Part shown: piece after piece, positions 22,961 through 33,959 of the stretch
Layout of the letters: every line of letters starts with the position of its first letter
Numbering within the stretch: position 1 is the first letter of the stretch
From: Mesodorylaimus sp. YZB2_4
Lineage: Eukaryota; Nematoda; Enoplea; Dorylaimida; Dorylaimidae
Length of the DNA stretch: 64,000 nucleotides
NCBI GenBank assembly: GCA_030248295.1
Contig: JASANH010001644.1
Coordinates: forward strand, 22,492-86,491
Direction: 5' to 3'
Translations under genes and position numbers: made by a program
The notes under the pieces: model-generated
The model's database searches: none
Told to the model about the DNA's origin: nothing
Seen by the model: only the letters and a program-made list of their open reading frames with translations

Positions 22961-23329
22961 TTCGGTTTTTTGATTCAATATTATCAATATTTTCGAATAA
23001 CTTCGAAAGCAGAGACCAAATCATGGAAATTTTGAAAATTTCTGGTTTTCCGTCTGTCATCCGCGACCGCGCACATCAGTCGCAACTCCGCACGACGGAT
23101 GTATAGTTTCAGATGCGGGGACTGTGGTAATCTCCGTGCGGACTTCTCCGCACTGAACTGAGACTGAACGATAAAACTGAAGTATAGTTTCTCCCTTATT
23201 CGCCGCTGTCTAGACCCCGATTGAACTTTATTCTCCCTCTCTAAAAATCATCCCCCCTCTGTTATTCTCCCCCGTCTGGGACCATTTGAAAAAATTTCTC
23301 CAGCGGGGAGAATTTCGAGGAAATACAGT

Positions 23330-24150
23330 ACTCACCAATTTCAGCTTATTTATAATGACTGAAACTCGACCTGATAAAAAACCTGGATGACTAAAGTGAG
23401 CTTCAGTCTGGAAAATAGACTCATCTCCTTCGTGCGTGCAAACTGTTGGACCTCGAACAAAAAATCCCAATCCCGATCGGGCTTGCCCTGATCTCGATCC
23501 TGGAAAAAGGTGATACCGACCTATCCCTAGAGGTGACCAGCTCTCATGGCAGGTTCCTGTGTCTTCACTGAGAGCACCTCAACACGAGCGCATACTGGGT
23601 GAGAAGGGGCTTGGGCTTATCGTTAGCTTAGGAACCATCTCGACTTGTGTTTGGAGACAGTTTCCCTATTCTCTGCCCCTTGGGTGGGCGTCCGCCGTTT
23701 GACAGTAAAGTGTTGTCGCCCGGAGCCAGGTGCCCAAAGCCAACGACAAGCTGCTAAACTGCCGTCCTCCGTCGGAGTAGAACTTCGGCCTCCCAGTCAG
23801 GGTTGCGGGCCAGAAAGGCGGAACAACGGCTTGATCAGCTTAGCCATCGCCTTCGAACTTTTCCTTTTCGGATCAGATGCCATCCCAGTTGGGAATAAGA
23901 GTCCTGATGAAGCCGAAATTGCATTATCGAGAATGAACGACCAAGGAGAAGAGAAGACAAAAAGTTTTGAAGGTTTTAACGCGCACTACTGGTGAAGATG
24001 AAAGGAGTTTTTTGTCATCAAAAGTCTAAAAATTTGCTGCGGTCGACCGTTGGCCGCCACCCCTCCCCCTCCCCCAACCGCAGCTGACCACTTTTTGCCA
24101 ACCCCCTCCCTCCCTAGGCTGCGGTCGACCTTTATGGATGGCCCCTTACT
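23330..24150. other. Intergenic, no gene recognised
   Basis: A frame at 23645-23995 is open by chance as far as I can tell (low-complexity Pro/Arg/Gly, no motif). The end of this interval carries CCCTCCCCCTCCCCC tracts and the element terminus at 24120-24147. Confidence 0.4.
24120..24147 (-). repeat. Inverted copy of the GGGGCCATCC terminal motif
   Basis: GCGGTCGACCTTTATGGATG followed by GCCCC is the exact reverse complement of the motif at 18176-18202. It is also closely matched at 32699-32722 (one changed base in TTTATCGATGGCC). Confidence 0.6.
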
Positions 24151-24214
24151 GTACTTTCTTTTTGATAAAGGTAACAGTGTATGTCAAGCGTACTGTTTCG
24201 TGGGAGTATTTCGG

Positions 24215-25050
24215 CTTATAGCCAAGGATTACTGCCTGTCCATTTTAGGGTTACATAATGCCCTCGGTTTTCTTTTCAGTATCCATAGTGGGAGAAAGGC
24301 GGCCAACCCAAGGTACTCAGTCTGTCCTAGGTCGAGAAGGTACTCGCCTATGGACTAGAAGAGTCAGGTCTTATACCTTGACCTATATATCTGAGACTTC
24401 GTTGATATAGGGTCTACTGTTCATGATTTCAAGCCAGCGCCGATCGCCGTTATTTATGAGCAAGCGGCATTATTCGATATCGCATTGGCTTATAGAGCCC
24501 CTGGCAAGTTAACCTCGAGGGTCTCTCCATACTAGCTTATGACTAGTATATTCCGCTAATAACTATATCTCTATGCACAGGCCTGATAGAGAAGGTCTTA
24601 TTCTCTTATCAATGAGTATTCCACCTTGTAAAACTAGCTTCAGGACGGAAGATAGGAATATAGCTACTGAAGTCGGGCAGAGACGGCAGTACTCATAGTA
24701 TAGGTTAACTCGCACTCCTATCTGTGCTCACGTTCCAATGTATGTATCGGGCCTAACCTCAGGCCATACCCTGGCCCATACAAGTATAAGAGACGAGAGA
24801 ATAGGGGCTCTATCAACCCTCGCCTCCTGGGAGCACTTTGACTTATGGCCCTAGGGTACTACCAGCCCATTTCGGACCTTATTCTAATGCTTTCGCTCTT
24901 GTGAGTAGCCAAGGGGGTAAGGGCTATCCACCCGAGGTACTCAGTCCACCCTAGGTAGAGTATTTACTTCCCTCTGGGCTAAAAGGTCAGTTTTCGCGAC
25001 TTGACCTTTATATCTGAGATCTTGTTAGTATTAGGTCTACTTTTATGGCT
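24215..25050. repeat. Diverged direct repeat with about 620-bp period
   Basis: The segment 24215-24430 resembles 24835-25050 in order and orientation. Shared anchors include ACTTATGGCC or GCTTATAGCC, CCAAGGTACTCAGTC against CCGAGGTACTCAGTC, CCTAGGT, and CTTGACCTATATATCTGAGA against CTTGACCTTTATATCTGAGA. A similar third set of words (GGGTCTCTCCATACTAGCTT / GGTCCATACTTGCTTAG) lies between and after them. These are old tandem units with no coding potential. Confidence 0.6.
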
Positions 25051-25693
25051 TTCGATGCGCCCTAAAAGCGATTTCCAAGTTATTTTCAAGATAGCGACAT
25101 CATTAATAAGAAAGGAAAAATTAGGATTTTCAGTAGATACTCTGCTGGAGGTCCATACTTGCTTAGCCTATAGCTAGCAGAATGGCTCAATATACTTATT
25201 CTCTCATGGACCCGACAGGGAGAGTCTATGGCATTGGTTTTATATCTCTAAACCGAGTACTTCGCCACAATCAGAACCAACCTTAGGCCGAAGAATAGGT
25301 TTCATTTATATGGCGAAGGAAGGGGTGCTGCCTTCTTCGCATACATTATTCCTAGGCTCGAGTACACCAACTTAGGGCAAAGGTTCCTCTAACCTCTTAA
25401 GCCGATCAAAGGCTTTACCATTACCTACTGATGCCTGAAATGCTTTGGATCTCTATGCAGGGCCATTATCATACTCTTATAACTACCGAGTCACCGCAGT
25501 GGCCTTTTGCCTAGTATGTTGCTATTTTAGGTCCAGCACCGCTTGCCCTCTCAAGCTGACCCTCCAACCTTTTAGATTCAGTATTAATGAATTCTGACTT
25601 ATAAAAACCAACAGGAAAACCCACCTCTCACCCGTGATCTGGTAGGGTTAGAACACGAGCCAGGCGACAGTATCGACAATAAAAGTACAATAA

Positions 25694-26190
25694 TTATAAA
25701 GCTCCAGACTTGCATGCATCCATTGCTGAAACGACTGATCCAGACGCTTTCTGTAAGTCGCTAGTTCCCGTACCAGCATTAGCTTTCAGACCTTCAATGA
25801 AAACCGAAACTTTTTTCTGAGACGACAGAGTCAGTCCCTTTAACTAATCAGCCAAAAGGCTTGACCCACCTTCCAACGCTTCGTCGCTTTCGCTCATTTT
25901 GCCTGTCTCCGAGCGTCTTTGGCGTCACGCTTAGCCTTCACCTATTCGGTCAGCTTGACCAATCCGTCTACGTTCACCAAAGCTTTCTCGCCGTGAATCC
26001 AGACGACACTGGTCAGCTCTACTAACGGAATCTTTCAATACAACGTGGTATCGGTATTATTTCGCGGCTGGGCCACTGTGGCCTTCGTCGATATTTTTAC
26101 GCTTTTCTTTTGGGCGCGCTTATCCTTTTTTTACGAAGTCGTACCTGACTTTCGGCCTGACTGTTCGCCTGCGGCGTCGCCGCACGTTCC
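25694..26190 (-). pseudogene. Degenerate open frame, lysine/alanine-rich (possible ORF1 remnant)
   Basis: A minus-strand frame from about 26190 carries SVVWIHGEKALVNVDGLVKL and then VKAKRDAKDARRQAK, interrupted by single TGA or TAG codons. A second piece from ATG at 25897 reads SESDEALEGGSSLLAD, one TAG, and LKGLTLSSQKKVSVFIEGLK to TAA at 25694-25696. The spacing of stops (about one per 20-40 codons) and coherent composition suggest a decayed gene rather than noise. The charged helical stretch is reminiscent of a LINE ORF1 or gag-type nucleic-acid-binding protein, but I cannot identify it. Confidence 0.35.
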
Positions 26191-27059
26191 AGCTTGGCTA
26201 GAATCCATTTTATAATAAAAAACGGACTTGCTTACACTGGAGACGAAGCGATTAATATCTGAGGAAGCTAAGGCCTCAGCATTATACGCGAGAGTACTAA
26301 AAAGTTAGTTCTGCTATTAGCTACCCACCCAAAAGATCCGCGGGTACTCGGTTCTACCTATGTTCGCGAGTCTAGGTATCCATCCCATGGCTTTTTGCTC
26401 ATGTAGGTAAGACGTCGCGACATAAAAATAGTCGTAGTTACTAGTCTGTCAGCTCTTGCCCTACTACTGATAAATCAGTAGCGTTTCCCATCCTGGACCT
26501 TTCGGAGGTGGCTGACACACCCAGGACGCATGCGCGTCATGCATTTCTGTGAGACTAGCCGGGTTAGCCCCCAAATAGGGTAAGCCAGGAGGTACACAAG
26601 TCTCAGGTACCTGCAACTGTCTCCACGCTTACGTCCCTGTGACATAGGCCTTCGAGACCTGCAAACATCAAAATAGCTCGGTATCGTCTATCTGGTACTT
26701 CGTAGTGCAACTCACCTCACTACCCTCTTGAGTAATGGGCGTCGCGCAGGCCCCCTACACTGAAGAGTCCGTTCGTGCGTCCGAAATTGACACGAGTTCA
26801 TATCCCAGCTCTTTCACCTGGTCTGTTAGCCTGTCCTATTACCTGGCCGGAGCCGTGTGGGGATTCAGTTACCGATCATCGCCGCGTGAAGATCGACCAG
26901 TGATAAGTCTAATTCAACCAAGACTAGCCAACTCCCTCTCGATTCAGTTACCCTGACAAGCAGAGCGGGTTATTGACTTCCTAGTACAGTCGATCTGTTG
27001 CCAGGTCGAACTAGCGAAGGCGTACTCGAAGGCGGGTCTAAGACCCCGTCCTAACGTTC

Positions 27060-30000
27060 ATTCAACTATAACAAACAATGCGCCTTGATTAACACAGCGA
27101 AGCCGATAGAAGCAGTCCAGGATAATCGCTTGATGAGTCCCAAGATTTCCGACTCAGAGAACAGGTTTAGACTTTCCAAATATCTGAAGATTTTCTTCGA
27201 GACTTCGCCTCCATTTACGATCTGACACGCACTAGATACCCTTGGTTCTGACCTAGCTCGCAAGCTAGATTGTTTCTACTGGGAAAACCTACTCTCTGCA
27301 TCAAGAGCCTGATCTTCGGGCGAGTCTATATTGATCACGTACTTGGCATACTTTCTTCGCTCTCAGGAAACGAGATGAGTATACCAGGATCCAGCATCGA
27401 CCGAACCACTGAACCGGCCGAGCTGCACCACCAGACCGGCTACTTTTACTGAACCGAACCGAACCAGCTTTTTTGTACCTAACCAACAAACCGAACAAAC
27501 AATTTTGAATTTTATGTTTTGTTGATGAAAATACGGTAATTTTGTTCGAGATTTCGTTTTGGCTGTGAATTTCGCTGCGCCTTTTTCTTAATTTTCTGGT
27601 TCTTTTCTATTATCTTAAAAATTTTAATTGAAAAAGTAGTTTGAAAAGGATTGTTTTTCAAATATTTTGGGAATATCGGGTGCGCCATAAAGAATGAGCC
27701 TCACAGAAATGGCTTGTTTTCTTCGGAAGCAGTCGCGTTGTAAAACCTACACTATCTAGCAGGCGCATAGATCATTCAATTTTGCATCAGGCACACCACT
27801 TGTGGATTCACATTGTGCAGTTGCTTGTAGATACGAAGAAATGAAAAGTCAAGACCTCAGAAAGTTGGTCGTTTTTGGAGAAGATGCAGTCAATCAGTCT
27901 GTTAAATTGGAAGTTGTATTGCCAGTAGCCGAAAAATATTGACGGAACGTAATTGGGCGATGTGGGTGAACATAGGAAATTCGGTTCGGTTTGGTAGGTA
28001 GGTTCGGTTTGGTTGGTTTGGTTCGGTTCGGCTTCGGTGAAATTTGAGAAAAAGTTCGGTAAGGTTCAGCTCGTGCAAAAACCATGTTCGGTCGATGCTG
28101 GACCAGGATACGGACACTTCCATCACATACGTTACTCTCTCTGAATTACCGACTGACACGATATCTGGGCGATTATGACAAAGCTTACGAGTAGTAATCA
28201 ACGGGTAATCCCAATACAAGACGTACGTACTGATCTCGCTCCCGAACACTATCCACACGCTGCTGGTAATGTCACGTCTCAAACAAAAGTTTTCGACAGA
28301 TAGCATTATAGAGCGTAAGGGCGACGCTATTGTGCCGAGCGACCACAAAGAAGGGCGCCAGTGAGGACATACCGATAATATGTGCTCAGCTGTCTCCCTC
28401 CTCAAGCGTGCAGGCCAGTGCGAACACCGAGTCCTACACGCGTGGACAGGCGCATTAGCATACATGGCATAGCATACTCCACTAACAACTGCCCCTCCTG
28501 AGCAGCTATTACATTGTTGACTACTTTCGAGCTGACTAGTCCTTTCCTGAACCATATAAAACTTAAGTCCAGATCCTAATCAGGGTCGCTCAATACCCGA
28601 CTCGCCACCTCCAGGGGCCGAAATTCCCGAAAAAAACGAGTTTGAATCGCCATATCAAGATTCGCCACAATGACCCGAGCCGCTTTGGTGGGATGGGTAA
28701 AAACCTTATCACCAATCCAAAGAGACCCAGTTTTGGGGTCATGATTAACTCGTAAGTCGATGCCTGCATCGGTTAGAGTACCACGCAAATCTTTGATCAA
28801 GGTCTTTTTCCCGCGAGAATCTGGACTGCTCATCATGTTCCAACAAGAAGCTAACGAAGGCGTTACTGCTAAATAGCAGTACGAATATGCGACTGACTCG
28901 TATACCACTTGCTGGAATGACTGAAGACCCCAACCTCCCTTTTTTAGCTTCCAGACAGAGTCGAGCGACGCTACTGTACCTATGCCAAGCTTCTAAATCG
29001 GCAAGGAGAGATCGGACCTTTACATCGAGGCGTTCAGCTTCCTTAAGAAACGTGATGAACTTCCCTCGTCCAAAGATCTCATTCGAGAAGAGGAATTTCG
29101 CGTTCAGAATACTAATAGCGTTTGAGGCCGCTACTTTTCGCCTAAAGGTCAACTCGCTTTCCCAGATCGCTTTGGTCTTCGATAAGATCAGCTTCTTACA
29201 TCGTGTCCGCAACGTGTCGTGGTCCACGAGTTCGCTCTTGTGTAAGCCCAGGTACTTGTATGTTTCGTACTTTCCGAGGATGGGGACGGCGTCAGGGTCC
29301 CCCTCAGTAATGGACTGGTGTCCAGCTATCTGAGGCTTGGTGCCTAACTAGCGAATATGGTACATGGCTGACTCTGATGCATTCAGCTGAACGCGCAGTG
29401 AGCCAGTGATTCTTTGGACACCTTCCACCGCTGCTGCGAGAGCGTCCAGCTTCTAGATATAAATGACCAAGTCGTCAACGTGGTAAATTTGGTTCAGAAC
29501 TATCGACTGCTTGGTGGCCCGATAATGATTTGACCCGCTCGACGAAATACAAGGATCAAATCGCGAGTCGAGTTAGTAGCTCACAGGGGGGATACTCGTA
29601 CAGAACAAGAGCGGACTTAAGGTATCACCTTGAAGAACGCCGTATAGTACCCTCACGATCAGTGGAGGACTACGATGTAGCCTTCCACCCTCGAAATTCT
29701 CGTACACTAAACACCAGCGAAACATAAGGTTCTCTATGATTATTCCAAGATAATAACTCACTCTGATGACTTCCAGAATCCGAGAGATCCGATCTCCGAG
29801 CATTGGCAAAATCGATCAAGGCTATGAAAAGATTACTACCAGAGAGCAGCGCGTCCTTCACAATGAAAAGGTCCAACACGTGGGCATGAGTGCAACCTCA
29901 TACACCACACATTAATGCTAACTGGTTGTAAGGGAGAAACCCATATTCGCCAAGTTCGCGTTTTAACTATCGCGTCACCATACCTGTGACGAGCTTGTAA

Positions 30001-30560
30001 GAAGTATTCAAGCAAACGATAGTCTGATAATTACTGGGGTCTTTTGAGTCGCCCTTGCCCTTGTATAGCGCGATTGCTCTACCTCGGACAAGCCAGCGTG
30101 GAAATACAACCTCTGGATTCTCTCTCATGGCAATAACACCACAAAATAACAGTTTGTTGGCTGCCGGCAAAATTTTCCACCAGAAGTTATGAATGCCGTC
30201 TGGCCTGACCGATTTAAACAGCAAGGCTTTCGAACATACTTTCCGCCAAAGTACCTCCGGGTCCGATTCTGGACTCGAAGTTTCATCTGTTCCGATTTCT
30301 CGTATCTCCCTTCTCTGGCCTGCCCAATCTTCTAGCTCTGGAGTCGGATGGATCGAGCAAGACGATCCAATAACTCCAGCCCAGAAGTCGCGCATGGCAA
30401 CCACTTAAGCGCTCTCTGATCAGTTCTTTGGTCTGAAGATGGTACTCAGAGTAGCCCAACGACTCTGTTAATAGTCCAACTCGGCCTGCTTGACCTCGCG
30501 CAATCGCTTGCACTTAGCCAAGTGAGCACACAAGTCTTGATATAAGGTCTCCATATGGCC
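27060..30560 (-). pseudogene. RLE-type LINE (R2/R4/NeSL-like), reverse transcriptase and C-terminal endonuclease
   Basis: Read from 30560 downwards, the frames give SVRPDGIHNFWWKIL, LYKGKGDSKDPSNYQTIVCL and SYKLVTGMVTR (fingers). Next come NLFIALIDFANA (RT motif A), GVLQGDTLSPLLF (motif B) and YHVDDLVIY at about 29490 (catalytic DD), then KYLGLHKSELVDHDTLRTRC (thumb). The 3' part has a Cys/His box of the type ETAEHILSVCPHW at about 28390. It is followed by NRPDIV and VTYVMEVSVSW, matching the PD-(D/E)XK restriction-like endonuclease that follows RT in R2-type LINEs, and by a C-terminal helix region (SESEILGLIKRLSW) at 27060-27240. Many frameshifts make it inactive. A TIR element (27391-28101) splits the endonuclease end. 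Confidence 0.82.
27391..28101. mobile_element. 711-bp TIR element with 8-bp target duplication (hAT-like size)
   Basis: The ends CCAGCATCGACCGAACCACT (27391) and the reverse complement of CCAGCATCGACCGAACATGG (to 28101) face each other; similarity continues inward (GAGCTG.ACC, CCGAACC blocks). The flanks are the perfect 8-bp duplication ACCAGGAT at 27383-27390 and 28102-28109. The target was the endonuclease part of the RLE-type LINE, right after its VSVSWSS segment. Both ends hold AACCGAACC-type repeats. An 8-bp duplication fits hAT, P or Merlin-like elements; there is no transposase, so it is non-autonomous. Confidence 0.85.
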
Positions 30561-30912
30561 ATGTTTCATTTACCGGCGGCCCACACCTGGTGCATCATAC
30601 CGTGGTAAGGCGGACGGGGTAGCCCGAAGTCTTCAATTCTGTCAAGACTTGCTCATCACCCTAGCCTGACTAGCTTACACCTACCTTGGCTCCCAAGATA
30701 GGTCAAGTCGAGCATCATACTTGACTCTAAAGTTCCCCGGAAAAAAACGAATGTTGCCATTGGCTTAGTTAGAGGTTCTCTAGGGTGTAATTCTAATCGG
30801 TCAGTTCAATCTAAGATTGATTAGCGGGGGCAACACGACTCTAGGTATCGTCTCGTACTGGGAGGGCTATAATAGAGAGTCCGTGGCCGGACCCCTGAAA
30901 CAAGTACCAAGT

Positions 30913-31180
30913 TAACCATACAATAATGTCGATTTTATCCAGGTAACCTATGATCATACAATCTTAGGGCCTTGCCATCAGACCTATAATTAGATAACCA
31001 TACAGTCTTAGGGCATTGCCTTAAGATCTATTATCAGACATTACATTAGGTTAAACATAGTCCAAATCAAGTGTAGCTTTCGGACAAGTCCCAAGATAAT
31101 CATACAGTCACAAGGATTTTATCCAAGTAACCATGATCAGATAATCATGCAGTCTTAGGGCATTGCCTCAAGATTATAGG
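30913..31180. repeat. Tandem array, about 44-bp subunits
   Basis: Blocks such as CATACAGTCTTAGGGCATTG followed by CCTTAAGAT recur at about 30957, 31001 and 31144, alternating with GATTTTATCCA(A/G)GTAACC blocks at about 30931 and 31119. The array lies next to the 5' side of the minus-strand RLE LINE and could represent 5' UTR monomers; that link is inference. Confidence 0.65.
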
Positions 31181-31229
31181 TCGACCTGCGATTAGAAATA
31201 TACGCTAGACTGGGATTATCAGCCAGCTA

Positions 31230-32400
31230 TATCGATATCGAGGCTCGTGGTGCTCGAAGTCACTTATAGGGGATTTTCCTCGGGAGGAAAATAAACCTAA
31301 CCTTGGGAGGAAAGTGAATTTTGAGCAAGCGCCATTATGACACGGAGTAAAAAATGTTTACTTCAACTCATGATTTCAAAGAAACGTTACCGGAAGTATC
31401 GAAAAAAATAAAAGCGAAAACCTTTAAATTTGAGAGGGATTAAGTCCTCCTAAGTCTCCCTCTCAGTCTATTCGACCATCGGGGGATCATTAGAGGTTCC
31501 ATCTCCCTCCTCTTCGAAAAAAGAGCAAGAAAAGCGCATATGCCAGTTCGAGATCTCGGCTGACATGTGGGGGTCTAAGGTTTACAATGAGGTACGGGTA
31601 CCGTACGTATGACCTAGACCCCCCCTGTCGTGCGACCATTTTTTCAGTACTTAATTAGCCTCCTGAATCTCCCCATGACTCGAGGTTTGGGACCGACTGC
31701 CATCCCGTTTCTTTGTGTGTGCTCTCCTGGCTCGCAGCGTCACATGCGCTCTCAGACGTGGGCTTACTTGTCACACACGGACTTGTTGACTAGATGATAT
31801 TTTTCCTACTGGAACACCTTCTCGTCGGTGTGTGTTTTTCAGTAGATCGGTTCGCGTGCTGCATCCCCGCTGTTCGCATCGTGGCTTGTGAGAAGGGCAG
31901 TATGAATATCCCATGCCCAGGGCTCTGACCCTTGCGAAAACCTTTGGGCATTGTGGTCGTATTTTGTGGGCAATGTGTGTGCTATATCTTTTGTATATAC
32001 TTCATTTTGCACGAGTATCTGTTTTACACAACAGACTTGCTGCACCTGTGATGTAAATTTTCTGATGTATTGTATGCACTGTGAAGAATTGTATTTTATT
32101 GTACTGCAAGGTAATGTATCCTATGCATTGTAAATGTGCATCAGATTGCCGACTGCTAGGCGTGTTAGCGAAGGGTAGGAAGAAATCTTCAGACGGAACG
32201 ATTTCGAGTATGACTGGCCTGTTTGAAGCTGAGACAGCATTCAGGAAGAAACTGTGAAATTGAAGAAATCCTTGTCAGATTACAGTGTTCCTCGCTTGCT
32301 CATCTTTTTCAGTCTCGACTCCAGTTCGATCCAAGTCACTGATTTAGATATAATCCAAACGCTTGGTCATATTTCCTTATTCGATTTAGACTCGACTAAA
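31230..32400. other. No gene recognised
   Basis: Frames are short and carry no motif. A GGGAGGAAA(A/G)T duplication occurs at 31277-31310. Nothing else stands out. Confidence 0.4.
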
Positions 32401-32402
32401 CG

Positions 32403-32547
32403 TCGTCGCAGTCTGGATTTTAACCTCAGACAAGTTCGGTGTCGAATGGTGATCTTCGTCCGCTGATTCTTTGGACTCGCTGCCCCTGTTCAGTCCTGGC
32501 TTCGATTTCCGCGGATGCGTCTTGTTGAGCCCTCGCCTTTGGATCCA
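32403..32547 (+). repeat. About 145-bp direct repeat, copy 1
   Basis: CGTCGCAGTCTGGATTT, CAAGTTCGGTGTCGAATGGT, GGACTCGCTGCCCCTG and GGATGCGTCTTGTTGAG are repeated in order at 33252-33395 with about 90% identity. Confidence 0.85.
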
Positions 32548-32859
32548 CTGGACTCGTAATTCAAGGTCGTCTTCTTGGTCGGGCGCTTCGGCGCTGTCAA
32601 TGCCATTTCCTCGCAGCGTAGCCTAATAATAGGTCCTCTGTTTGCAAAGTGATCAAAGTGTGCGAAGGAAAACTTCGCTTCCATCCTTGCTTTCGGTCGC
32701 GGTCGACCTTTATCGATGGCCTGGTAAGAACTGTATTAGGCATATCATATAATACTTTTTTGACTAATTAGATCCTAGAAACTGCTATATCCACTGTATA
32801 TAAATAATCTAAGCTGAGAGCCGTACTTTATACACTGTATTTGATGCTAATCACCTCCT

Positions 32860-33190
32860 CGAAAATCTTGTTGCGAAAAAGAACATGCCATGGGGAGTTC
32901 ACTCGGCTACTATAATATTCTCCGATAAGCCCATGAATACTCCCGCGGCAGAAGCGCAAACGAAATAGGTTGACACATACAACACCCTTCCCTCAAATGG
33001 GGAAATTGGCCAGGGCTCCTCATCAAAGTCTTCTTAAACTATAACTTGGAGTGCGTTAACCGCGTGGAGGACTTAGCTCACACCTTCTTAAACGGAAACT
33101 TTTACTCTGAGTTTGGGGCTGAACAAATAATAGCCTCACCTTGAATGGGGTTATTTGCCAAGGTACCTCATTTAACATGTATAACATCTG
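32860..33190 (+). repeat. Dispersed repeat (about 330 bp), copy at 32.9 kb
   Basis: This is the inverted counterpart of 17845-18175 (see that entry for blocks). The copy here is separated from a GCGGTCGACCTTTATCGATG terminal motif (32699) by about 140 bp that is absent at 18.2 kb, where motif and repeat abut. Confidence 0.7.
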
Positions 33191-33251
33191 TAGGCCATGC
33201 TTTCGTGCTTGGCGACGGTTTTCTTGTATACTTGGACGGTCGCTTTCTTGA

Positions 33252-33395
33252 TCGTCGCAGTCTGGATTTCAACCTCGGACAAGTTCGGTGTCGAATGGTC
33301 ATCTTCGCCCGCTGATTGTCTGGACTCGCTGCCCCTGCTCAGTCCTGGCTTCGATTTTCGCGGATGCGTCTTGTTGAGTCCTCGCCTTTAAATCC
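33252..33395 (+). repeat. About 145-bp direct repeat, copy 2
   Basis: Second copy of 32403-32547, lying immediately downstream of the 330-bp dispersed repeat; the first copy lies upstream of it. The two copies therefore bracket 32.55-33.25 kb like long direct repeats. Confidence 0.85.
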
Positions 33396-33959
33396 GCTTT
33401 ATACGTCCACCGTAGACAGGGGATAGGAATCGAGGGGTTCCTCGCCTATCGTCGTGCTTCCTCTGTTTCAGGAAATAGCGTACGTTTGCAAGGTGAAGGC
33501 TTACTGTCGAGGACCTAGACACGAATATGAGTGGGCCACATCGGCAACCTTACATCATTCTAGTAAAGAACGGTCATGGGCGTACGTCCTAAATACGATG
33601 GCACCAGCTGCAATCTTGGTGTCAGGGAACAACTTTCAGCGGACAAGAAAATGGATGAAGGTGACAGATAATACTTCTTGACGTCCCTGCTGTTAATAAT
33701 TATATTCTCTGTCCTTTCAGGCACTGAACTTGCAACATGGTGGGAGCTCGCACCATTTTCGTATTCAACGCGGTTGCGTCATGCCAGCCGTGGATGAATG
33801 CATGGAATTGACGCAAAGAGAACTGCTGGATCGTTTGAAACGCACGAACATGTCCGTATTGCTCGCTGGTGATGGTCAGTTCGATAGTCCTGGCTCATGT
33901 GCAAAAACCTGCCCATATACGATGGCTGTGGCCGGACTGGAGAGAGAAAAAAAGAACGG

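Larger units (their letters stand above)
18818..23195. mobile_element. Complete PIF/Harbinger transposon, 4378 bp
   Basis: The 27-bp terminal inverted repeats are perfect. The left one starts GGGAGAAACTATACTTCAG at 18818; the right one ends CTGAAGTATAGTTTCTCCC at 23195. The 3-bp target duplication TTA lies at 18815-18817 and 23196-23198, as expected for PIF/Harbinger. Repeated (A/T)GTTCGTGCG(A/G)-type subterminal motifs lie inside the left end, with GTGCGGA motifs on the right. Two divergently placed, convergently transcribed genes fill it: a MADF/BESS DNA-binding protein (plus) and a DDE transposase (minus), the standard two-gene design of Harbinger elements. Confidence 0.92.
18785..23328. 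mobile_element. TA-flanked MITE split by the Harbinger insertion
   Basis: The outer ends are imperfect inverted repeats: CCGTGTTTCCTCGAAATCCT (18785) and GAATTTCGAGGAAATACAG (to 23328), with TA on both outer sides (18783-18784, 23329-23330). Removing the Harbinger element leaves a MITE of about 165 bp made of 18785-18817 plus 23199-23328, rich in CTCCCCC tracts. The TA duplication suggests a Tc1/mariner-pogo type MITE that was present before the Harbinger element arrived. Confidence 0.7.

Noticed and set aside
23645-23995. Plus-strand frame of 116 codons
   Set aside because: No motif, no proper start context, and composition typical of chance reading in GC-rich repeats.
18176-24147. A single 6-kb transposon bounded by the GGGGCCATCC motifs at 18.2 and 24.1 kb in inverted orientation
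   Set aside because: No matching target duplication was found, another motif copy at 32.7 kb has the same orientation as the one at 24.1 kb, and the interval contains unrelated complete elements.
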